DNA from: Ferrimonas marina
GTDB taxonomy: Bacteria; Pseudomonadota; Gammaproteobacteria; Enterobacterales; Shewanellaceae
Length of the DNA: 64,000 nt
Assembly (NCBI RefSeq): GCF_900129905.1
Contig: NZ_FQXG01000004.1
Coordinates: 330,142 to 394,141 of the forward strand
Reading direction: 5' to 3'
Positions within the stretch are counted from its first letter, which is position 1; every line of letters begins with the position of its first letter. The notes beneath the pieces were generated by a model. That model made no database searches and was not told where the DNA came from. It saw only the letters and a program-made list of their open reading frames with translations. Below are positions 57,795 through 64,000 of this stretch, piece by piece. Position numbers and translations under genes: made by a program.

Positions 57795-58973
57795 TTATTT
57801 TGATGCGCGGGCTTGCAACATGGCCACCGCCGGCAGGGTCTTGCCCTCGAGAAACTCGAGGAAGGCGCCCCCACCAGTAGAAATGTAGGAAACTTTGTCA
57901 GCAATATCATACTTATCCACTGCTGCCAGTGTGTCCCCGCCTCCGGCGATGGAGAAGGCATCAGACTCGGCGATCGCCTGGGCGATGCGCTTTGTACCGG
58001 CGCCAAATTGGTCGAACTCGAACACCCCAACCGGACCGTTCCAGACGATGGTCCCAGCGTTTTCGAGGATCTTGGCCAGGGCTTCGGCGCTGTCCGGGCC
58101 GATGTCAAAGATCATGTCATCTTCGGCCACCTCGGCCACCGGCTTGAGGGTCGCTTCAGCGGACTCGGAGAACTCTTTGCCGCACACCACGTCGGTGGGC
58201 ACCGGGATGTCACCGTCGTTGGCGCGGGCGTTGGCGGTCAGTGCCTTGGCCTGATCGATCAGGTCTGCCTCATAGAGGGAGTTGCCCACCGGATGACCGG
58301 CGGCCGCGATGAAGGTGTTGGCGATGCCACCACCCACTACCAGCTGATCCACCTTCTTGGACAGGGACTCCAGCACGGTCAGCTTGGTAGAGACCTTGGA
58401 GCCACCGACGATGGCCACCATCGGGCGCGCCGGGTTATCCAGCGCCTTGCCCAGGGCATCCAGCTCCGCCGCCAGCAGCGGACCGGCGCAGGCTTCGGGG
58501 GCGAACTGGCCCACACCGTGGGTAGAGGCTTGAGCACGGTGGGCGGTGCCAAAGGCATCCATCACGAACAGGTCGCACAGTGACGCATAGGCCTTGGACA
58601 GGATCTCGTCGTCTTTCTTCTCGCCCGGATTGAAGCGAACGTTCTCAAACACCACCACCTCTCCGTCGGCCAGCTCGACGCCGTTGAGGTAGTCCTTCTC
58701 CAGACGCACCGGGGCGTCCAGTTTGTCGTTGAGGTAGTTAGCCACCGGCGCCAGGGAGAACTCCTCGGCGTACTCACCCTCGGTGGGACGGCCCAGGTGG
58801 GACATCACCATCACCTTGGCACCGGCCTTCAGGGCGTGCTCGATGGTGGGCATGGAAGCGCGCAGGCGGGCGTCAGAGGTCACCACCCCATCCTTGACCG
58901 GCACATTGAGATCCTGGCGGATCAGCACCCGCTTACCGGCCAGGTCCAGCTCGGTCATCTTCAGAATGTTCAT
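57795..58973 (-). CDS. pgk: Phosphoglycerate kinase
   Basis: Converts 1,3-bisphosphoglycerate and ADP to 3-phosphoglycerate and ATP. The 392-aa protein has [39 protein letters not shown], the [14 protein letters not shown] segment, GGSKVSTKL, and the nucleotide-binding [13 protein letters not shown] and [14 protein letters not shown]. Start ATG 58973 ([14 protein letters not shown]) parallels the E. coli N-terminus. The gap to epd is 24 bp, so they are an operon. Confidence 0.97.
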   Translation of the reverse strand: MNILKMTELDLAGKRVLIRQDLNVPVKDGVVTSDARLRASMPTIEHALKAGAKVMVMSHLGRPTEGEYAEEFSLAPVANYLNDKLDAPVRLEKDYLNGVELADGEVVVFENVRFNPGEKKDDEILSKAYASLCDLFVMDAFGTAHRAQASTHGVGQFAPEACAGPLLAAELDALGKALDNPARPMVAIVGGSKVSTKLTVLESLSKKVDQLVVGGGIANTFIAAAGHPVGNSLYEADLIDQAKALTANARANDGDIPVPTDVVCGKEFSESAEATLKPVAEVAEDDMIFDIGPDSAEALAKILENAGTIVWNGPVGVFEFDQFGAGTKRIAQAIAESDAFSIAGGGDTLAAVDKYDIADKVSYISTGGGAFLEFLEGKTLPAVAMLQARASK

Positions 58974-58997
58974 AACGTCTTATCCTCAAAGGTTTGG

Positions 58998-60017
58998 TTA
59001 ACTGATTCTTTTCGCTGCCATCGCCAGGGCGGTGTCCAACATCCGGTTGGCAAATCCCCACTCGTTATCACACCACAAGAGTAGCTTCACCAGGTGACCA
59101 TCGGAGACCCGGGTCTGGGTGCCGTCCACCACACAGGAGTGGGCGTCGTGGTTGAAGTCGCTGGAGACCAGCGGGGCCTCGGTGTAGTCGAGGATCCCCG
59201 GCAGCTGCTGGGCTGCCGCCTGCTTGAGCAGGGCGTTGACGCTGGCAATATCGACCCGCTGGGTCAGGGTCAGGGAGAGGTCCATGGCGGTAACATTGGT
59301 GGTGGGCACCCGCACCGCGATCGCCTCGAACTTGTCGTGCAGCACCGGCAGGATCCGCTCGATTCCCCGGGCCAGCTTGGTGTCCACCGGGATGATGGAC
59401 TGGCTGGCCGCCCGGGTACGGCGCAGATCGTCATGGTAGGCGTCGATCACCTGCTGGTCGTGCATCGCCGAATGGATGGTGGTGATCGCCCCTCGCTCGA
59501 TGCCAAAGGCCTGATGCAACAGGTTAAGCACCGGCACCGAACAGTTGGTGGTGCAGGAGGCGTTGGAGACGATCCGCTCCTGGCCGGTCAGGGTCTGATG
59601 GTTGATGCCATACACTATGGTGGCATCCACTGCTGCATCGGCGGGATGGGAGATCAACACCTGGCCAGCGCCGGCCTGCAGATGGGCCTGGCAATCGGCG
59701 GCGGTCTTCAGTACCCCGGTGCACTCCAGCACCAGGTCCACCCCCAGGGTTTGCCAGGGCAGCTGACTCGGGTCCGGCTGGTGCAGCAGGGCGATGGGGT
59801 CTTCACCGATCCACAGGGTCCCGGGCTCATGGCGCACTGATTGGGCAAAGCGACCGTGGGTGGTATCGAACTGGGTCAGGTGGGCTATCGCCTCGGGCGT
59901 GGCCAGCTCGTTGATGGCCACCACCTGGATCCGGTCGCGATGAGGCCCCTCGTAGAGGGCACGCAGGGTGGAGCGACCGATGCGGCCAAAGCCGTTAATG
60001 GCGATGCGTAGAGTCAT
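58998..60017 (-). CDS. epd: Erythrose-4-phosphate dehydrogenase
   Basis: A 339-aa GAPDH-like enzyme oxidising erythrose-4-phosphate to 4-phosphoerythronate for pyridoxal phosphate synthesis. It has the NAD fold ([19 protein letters not shown]), catalytic C155 in [23 protein letters not shown], and [12 protein letters not shown]. The STLRAL/HDQQVID variants and the position ahead of pgk distinguish Epd from GapA. It is the first gene of the operon; the promoter region is shared divergently with rsuA. Confidence 0.93.
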   Translation of the reverse strand: MTLRIAINGFGRIGRSTLRALYEGPHRDRIQVVAINELATPEAIAHLTQFDTTHGRFAQSVRHEPGTLWIGEDPIALLHQPDPSQLPWQTLGVDLVLECTGVLKTAADCQAHLQAGAGQVLISHPADAAVDATIVYGINHQTLTGQERIVSNASCTTNCSVPVLNLLHQAFGIERGAITTIHSAMHDQQVIDAYHDDLRRTRAASQSIIPVDTKLARGIERILPVLHDKFEAIAVRVPTTNVTAMDLSLTLTQRVDIASVNALLKQAAAQQLPGILDYTEAPLVSSDFNHDAHSCVVDGTQTRVSDGHLVKLLLWCDNEWGFANRMLDTALAMAAKRIS

Positions 60018-60186
60018 GACAGCCTTGTGTGCTGGGTCCTTCGAAAAAAGCGCGGCTCATTTTATCCCAGAACCGCTCGCCGATATAGCTGCGCTGGCGG
60101 CGCTGTCGATAAAAAACTCGATTCATATCATTGGATTTGCGATCCCCATACTGCGCCCATCCGCTGCCGTATGGGATAATGTCGCA

Positions 60187-60876
60187 ATGAGACTGGATCG
60201 TTTACTGGGTCAGCACCCGCGCTGGAGCCGCCGTCACGTTCGCCAACTGTTGGCCCTGGGCCAGGTGCGGGTCAATGGCCAGCCCCAGCATCAGGCAACC
60301 TGGGAGGTCACCCGCTTCTGCCGGGTGGAGGCCGACGGCGAGCTGTTGCAGGCCGGTCAGGCCGCCCATTACCTGATGCTGCATAAACCGGCGGGGCTGC
60401 TCAGCGCCACCGAGGACCCGCTGCACCCCACGGTGATGACCCTGCTGCCGCAAGCACTGCAGGGCGAGCTGCACATCGCCGGTCGCCTGGACCGGGCCAG
60501 CACCGGTCTGCTGGTGCTGACCAACGACGGCAACTGGTCACGCCGGCTAACCGATCCCGCCAGCGACAAGGCCAAAACCTACCGGGTCACCCTGGCCAAC
60601 CCGGTCGATCCGGATACTGCCCGGGTGTTTGCCGAAGGGATCCACTTTCCCTTTGAGGACATCGTTACTCGCCCGGTGCAACTGGAACAGCTGGGTGAGC
60701 GCGAGGTCAGGCTGACCCTGACTGAGGGCCGCTATCACCAGATCAAGCGGATGTTTGGCCGCTTTCGCAACCCGGTGCTGGCGCTGCATCGCGAGTCCAT
60801 GGGGCCGCTGCAGCTCGGTACTCTGCCCCAGGGTCAGTATCGGCGGCTTACCGACGCCGAGGTGGCCGCCATTTGA
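60187..60876 (+). CDS. rsuA: 16S rRNA pseudouridine(516) synthase
   Basis: A 229-aa RsuA-family enzyme: N-terminal S4-like RNA-binding domain (MRLDRLLGQHPRWSRRHVRQLLALGQVRVNG) and catalytic domain with D102 in AGRLDRASTGLLVLTNDG and the YHQIKRMFG motif. Length and D102 position match E. coli RsuA. The frame is open much further upstream (59968) but that overlaps epd and is rejected. Confidence 0.92.
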   Translation: MRLDRLLGQHPRWSRRHVRQLLALGQVRVNGQPQHQATWEVTRFCRVEADGELLQAGQAAHYLMLHKPAGLLSATEDPLHPTVMTLLPQALQGELHIAGRLDRASTGLLVLTNDGNWSRRLTDPASDKAKTYRVTLANPVDPDTARVFAEGIHFPFEDIVTRPVQLEQLGEREVRLTLTEGRYHQIKRMFGRFRNPVLALHRESMGPLQLGTLPQGQYRRLTDAEVAAI

Positions 60877-60970
60877 GCCGCACTCTGGGCCCGGCTCTGG
60901 GCCAACTAGACTGGAACAGGGTATACTTCGCCGCTTCACTTTATTGCACATCAGATAATAGGCAGCCTCC

Positions 60971-61804
60971 ATGGTTAAGATCGGACAGCGCAACACCCTT
61001 ACCGTCACCAAACTCGTGAGCTTTGGGCTCTACCTGGATGGGGGTGACCTGGGGGAGATCCTGCTGCCTAAGAAGGTGGCGCCGAAGGACGCCAAGCCGG
61101 GTGATGCCCTGGATGTCTTTATCTACCTGGACTCCGAGGACCAGTTCATCGCCACCACCGCCCAGGCCAAGGCCCAGGTTGGCCAGTTCGCCAACCTCAA
61201 GGTCAAGGAGGTCACCCGCATCGGTGCCTTCCTGGACTGGGGTCTGGACAAGGATCTGCTGGTGCCCTTCAACCAGATGAAGCAGCCGCTGGAAGCGGGT
61301 CGCTGGGTGCTGGTGTACGTCTACCTGGATGAGCACACCGATCGCATTGCCGCCAGCGCCAAGCTGGATCGCTTCCTCGACAACAGCCCGGCCAACTACA
61401 AAGAGAAGCAGAAGGTCTCAGTGGTGATCGGCGGTAAGTCGGATCTGGGCTACAAGGCGATCGTCAACGACAGTCACTGGGGCGTGATCTACTTCAACAC
61501 CGTGTTCAAGCCACTTAAGACTGGCCAGCGCATGCCCGGCGTCATCACCAAGGTGCGGGAGGGCGGTCGCCTGGATGTCAGCGTCAGCGCCCCGGTGGCC
61601 AAGCAGGTGGATGTGCTGGGTGAAAAGATCCTCGCCTACCTGCGCCAGCAGCCCGACGGCTTTGCTCCGCTGTACGACAAGACCGACGCCGAGACCATCA
61701 AGGCAGTGTTCGGTGTCTCCAAAGGGGTGTTCAAGCGCACCATCGGCGGCCTCTACAAGGACGGCCGCATTACCATCCTCAACAACGGCATCGAGCTGAA
61801 ATAA
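60971..61804 (+). CDS. cvfB: S1-like RNA-binding protein, CvfB/YitL family
   Basis: A 277-aa protein with three tandem S1-type OB folds (about 1-60, 65-130, 145-210; VSFGLYLDGGDLGEILLPKK and KEVTRIGAFLDWGLDKDLLVPFNQM are the typical strands) and a C-terminal winged helix (VFGVSKGVFKRTIGGLYKDGRITI). CvfB homologues bind RNA and affect virulence factor expression in Staphylococcus. The role in gammaproteobacteria is not established. Confidence 0.88.
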   Translation: MVKIGQRNTLTVTKLVSFGLYLDGGDLGEILLPKKVAPKDAKPGDALDVFIYLDSEDQFIATTAQAKAQVGQFANLKVKEVTRIGAFLDWGLDKDLLVPFNQMKQPLEAGRWVLVYVYLDEHTDRIAASAKLDRFLDNSPANYKEKQKVSVVIGGKSDLGYKAIVNDSHWGVIYFNTVFKPLKTGQRMPGVITKVREGGRLDVSVSAPVAKQVDVLGEKILAYLRQQPDGFAPLYDKTDAETIKAVFGVSKGVFKRTIGGLYKDGRITILNNGIELK

Positions 61805-61877
61805 CCGTTCCGCTCCATCGCCGCACCCCGGTGTGCGGCGATCCGCTTTCGCCTGCCCACCATCCAGACCCAAGGCC

Positions 61878-62492
61878 ATGATCGACAACGCCCTGCTTGT
61901 ATTTATCCCCACATTCTTTGCCGTCGCCATCACCCCGGGGATGTGCATGTTGCTGGCCCTCAGCCTGGGCATGAGCATAGGTGTGCGCCGCACCCTGCCG
62001 ATGATGGCCGGTGAGCTGTTGGGGGTGGCCACTGTGGCTCTGGCCGCGGTGCTGGGGGTGTCGGCATTGATGCTGCAGCAGCCGGCGCTGTTCACCGGGC
62101 TGAAACTGGTGGGTGGGGTCTACCTGGCTTACCTGGGTATCCAGATGTGGCGCAGCTCAGGCCAGGTGGATACCGGTTCCTCGGTGTCGGACATCACCCC
62201 GAGGGGGCTGTTTGCCCGGGGCCTGATCACCGCCATCGCCAATCCCAAGGGCTGGGCCTTTATGCTGGCACTGTTGCCGCCCTTTATCCGTGAAGACCGC
62301 CCCTTGCTGCCCCAACTCAGTTTGTTGCTGGCGATCATCCTGATGGCGGAGCTGGTGTGTATGTTGATCTACGCCAGCGGTGGCCACTCGCTGCGGCGTC
62401 TGCTGCGGGCAGAGAACGTACGGTGGGTCAATCGCCTGTCCGGCAGTTTGATGGTGGCGCTAGGCGCCTGGTTGATGTTGGGTCAGGGTTGA
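61878..62492 (+). CDS. LysE family amino-acid exporter
   Basis: A 204-aa inner-membrane protein with about six helices and LysE/RhtB signatures: FFAVAITPGMCMLLALSLGMSIGVRR, KLVGGVYLAYLGIQMWRSSG and GLITAIANPKGWAFMLALLP. Family members export amino acids such as threonine, homoserine or lysine; substrate not assignable. ATG 61878 has AAGG close upstream; the frame continues up to 61833 without support. Confidence 0.88.
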   Translation: MIDNALLVFIPTFFAVAITPGMCMLLALSLGMSIGVRRTLPMMAGELLGVATVALAAVLGVSALMLQQPALFTGLKLVGGVYLAYLGIQMWRSSGQVDTGSSVSDITPRGLFARGLITAIANPKGWAFMLALLPPFIREDRPLLPQLSLLLAIILMAELVCMLIYASGGHSLRRLLRAENVRWVNRLSGSLMVALGAWLMLGQG

Positions 62493-62511
62493 GCCCTGGG
62501 TCAAAAGTCGA

Positions 62512-62748
62512 TCAGACCCCTTTGATTTCGACCCCAAGCACCTCCGCCAGCTGAGCAAGCTGGTCTTCGCTGTCCAGTTGCAGTGACCAGCTGACACCAC
62601 CGCCAAAGCCCGTCACCACGTTGGCGATCCCCACCAACTGGATGCAGTCGGCGGCCGCCTGGAAGGTGATGCGGCCGGGCCCATCCAGCCGCACCATCAG
62701 CTCATGGGCGTTGGCGATCAACACCCCCTGAGCGAACCGGATCTTCAC
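62512..62748 (-). CDS. DUF3389 family protein
   Basis: A 78-aa protein, MKIRFAQGVLIANAHELMVRL, with IQLVGIANVVTGFGGGVSWSLQLDSEDQLAQLAEVLGVEIKGV, which resembles a small conserved family of Vibrio and Shewanella (DUF3389). No function known to me. Its ATG overlaps the stop of the upstream thioesterase gene by 4 bp, so it is cotranslated with it. Confidence 0.75.
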   Translation of the reverse strand: MKIRFAQGVLIANAHELMVRLDGPGRITFQAAADCIQLVGIANVVTGFGGGVSWSLQLDSEDQLAQLAEVLGVEIKGV

Positions 62749-63176
62749 ACCTTACCCCGGCGCTTGCGAACCGCCATGGTCAGGCGACTGATGCACACCA
62801 GGTTGCCGGACTCATCCTTGATCTCAATGCTCCAGATCTGGGTGGTACCGCCCAGGTGCAGTGGTGTCGCGGTGCCGATCACCGTGCCACTGCGCATCGC
62901 CTTAACGTGGTTGGCATTGATCTCCAGCCCCACACAGTAGTGCTCCTGATCGACGCAGAGGTTGGCGGCCATCGAGCCGACGCTTTCCGCCAGCGCCACC
63001 GAGGCACCGCCGTGCAGCAGCCCCATCGGCTGATGAGTGCGATGGTCTACCGGCATGCTCATCGACAGCGAGCGCTCGTCAAAGCCCACCACCTTCATCC
63101 CCAGTTGTTGTACCAGGGTGCCCTCACCGCGGGCATCCAGCAGGGAAAACTCCAGTTCCCGCTTCCAGATCGACAT
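62745..63176 (-). CDS. menI: Hotdog-fold acyl-CoA thioesterase, MenI/YdiI-like
   Basis: A 143-aa protein very similar over its length to E. coli YdiI (MenI), which hydrolyses 1,4-dihydroxy-2-naphthoyl-CoA in menaquinone synthesis: MPVDHRTHQPMGLLHGGASVALAES with catalytic E64, VGLEINANHVKAMRSGTV and the QIWSIEI strand. ATG 63176 is preceded by GGAGGAAGGA. Menaquinone is expected in an organism with fumarate reductase, which suits this role, although YdiI-type enzymes also act on other aromatic acyl-CoAs. Confidence 0.87.
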   Translation of the reverse strand: MSIWKRELEFSLLDARGEGTLVQQLGMKVVGFDERSLSMSMPVDHRTHQPMGLLHGGASVALAESVGSMAANLCVDQEHYCVGLEINANHVKAMRSGTVIGTATPLHLGGTTQIWSIEIKDESGNLVCISRLTMAVRKRRGKV

Positions 63177-63407
63177 GATTATTCCTTCCTCCGTTGGTCC
63201 ACTTGCCAGCATTGTGCAGCTTGCCAGCATACTGATTCTGCTCCAGTGGGTCCAACCGCTGGCAGAATCCCCCTTGCTGCCGCAGATAGCACAACCAAAG
63301 ACCCCATTGGCGAAGAACAATGCGGCATTTGCCGGTTTAGGTCATGGCCTATTGGCTCAGCTCTGGTACCCTGTGCCCCATTCTCTCCCTCAATGACATC
63401 ACCGCCG

Positions 63408-63881
63408 ATGAAATACAGCGAACTGGCCCAATACCCCCTGCACTGGGTGTTTCAACGGGCCGACATGGGCCTGAGCGACGACGATCGCGCCGCCATTCAC
63501 CCCCTGACCCCGCACTACGCCCGCCAGGTTTGGCAGCAGCAGGTCAGCACCGATGCGGTGGATCTGGAACGGCTGGAGGAAGGAGACTGGCTCAGCCAGG
63601 CTAGCTGCTGGCCTGAGACGGCATTGTGGGAGGAGGCGTTCGAGTCCGACGACCCGGTCCTGCCGGAGGCCCTGCAAGGCCACCTGAACTGGGATCCCAA
63701 TACCATCGTGTTCATCTGCTACGACCAGGAACACGTGCTGGAGACCCGCTACAGCGTGTTCCGCCACGCCTGGAAGGCCTTCCTGTTTGCTGCCGATCAG
63801 GCGCTTGTGGTGGGGCGTCGCCGCAACGAGGCGTTGTGGTTTGTGGATGAGCGCCAGGTCAAACTGGGGCAAAAGCCCTAG
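63408..63881 (+). CDS. DUF2947 family protein
   Basis: A 157-aa soluble protein: MKYSELAQYPLHWVFQRADMGLSDDD with IHPLTPHYARQVWQQQVS, NWDPNTIVFICYDQEHVLETRYSVFRHAWKAFLF and a basic VVGRRRNEALWF end, matching a Vibrio/Shewanella family I recall as DUF2947, function unknown. ATG 63408 fits the family start; ATG 63393 is possible. Its TAG stop is immediately followed by a heptamer tandem array. Confidence 0.8.
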   Translation: MKYSELAQYPLHWVFQRADMGLSDDDRAAIHPLTPHYARQVWQQQVSTDAVDLERLEEGDWLSQASCWPETALWEEAFESDDPVLPEALQGHLNWDPNTIVFICYDQEHVLETRYSVFRHAWKAFLFAADQALVVGRRRNEALWFVDERQVKLGQKP

Positions 63882-64000
63882 TGCCAGGTGCTAGGTGCCA
63901 GGTGCTAGGTGCTAGGTGCTAGGTGCTAGGTGCTAGGTGCTAGGTGCTAGGTGCTAGGTGCTAGGTGCTAGGTGCTAGGTGCTAGGTGCTAGGTGCTAGG
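63881..64000. repeat. Heptamer tandem array GTGCTAG, running off the window
   Basis: About 17 copies of a 7-bp unit from directly after the DUF2947 stop to the window end. Units 1 and 3 are GTGCCAG and the others GTGCTAG. The true length is unknown because the array is cut by the window. CTAG is generally rare in proteobacterial DNA, so the array is compositionally unusual. Confidence 0.95.

Overview
This is a 64 kb stretch of high-GC (about 60%) gammaproteobacterial chromosome. The gene set points to a Ferrimonas/Shewanella-like marine facultative anaerobe. It includes a soluble tetraheme flavocytochrome c fumarate reductase, DUF2947 and DUF3389 proteins, and the enterobacterial-type orders xerD-dsbC-recJ, prfB-lysS, trmN6-srmB and epd-pgk-fba. 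The genus is inferred from gene content, not from a marker gene. I see no prophage, insertion sequence, CRISPR array, rRNA or tRNA.

Layout. 1-3.9 kb: the 3' end of a DUF4056 gene, a eukaryotic-type S-adenosylmethionine decarboxylase, and a membrane diguanylate cyclase. 3.9-10.9 kb: a cobalamin-salvage region with btuB under a B12 riboswitch, an ECF-type S component coupled to a PduO-like adenosyltransferase, and a second, BtuR-type adenosyltransferase. Within it lie a CHMI-like isomerase, YceH, and a MarR/MATE pair sharing a 15-bp palindromic operator. 10.9-17.1 kb: a large beta-propeller lipoprotein and alpha/beta hydrolases. 17.3-21 kb: B12-dependent metH with a MetJ-type operator over its promoter, the main consumer of the salvaged B12. 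21-27.4 kb: GFA, a new 50-aa basic ORF, a secreted ADP-ribosylglycohydrolase homologue, two tiny proteins, gltS, sixA and ndh. 27.6-33 kb: porin, flavocytochrome c, LysR regulator and SLC13 anion permease, a plausible anaerobic C4-dicarboxylate module. 33-37.4 kb: small membrane proteins, GNAT, lysS, and prfB with its programmed +1 frameshift. 37.7-45 kb: a chemoreceptor, a pentapeptide/K+-channel fusion, then recJ, dsbC and xerD. 44.8-50.8 kb: an RND efflux pair and a BrnQ carrier. 51.2-55.7 kb: trmN6, srmB and a large sensor with a degenerate GGDEF domain. 55.8-64 kb: a DUF481 outer-membrane protein, fba, pgk and epd, rsuA, cvfB, a LysE exporter, DUF3389, menI-like, DUF2947, and a heptamer tandem array running off the window end.

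The most interesting unexplained signal is a 206-bp intergenic element present twice in the same orientation (40797-41002 and 53181-53386). Both copies have identical loop sequences, including a 20-nt loop. The stems enclosing these loops have completely different sequence yet remain complementary, which is direct covariation evidence for a conserved folded RNA or single-stranded DNA. A possibly related inverted element lies next to the first copy.
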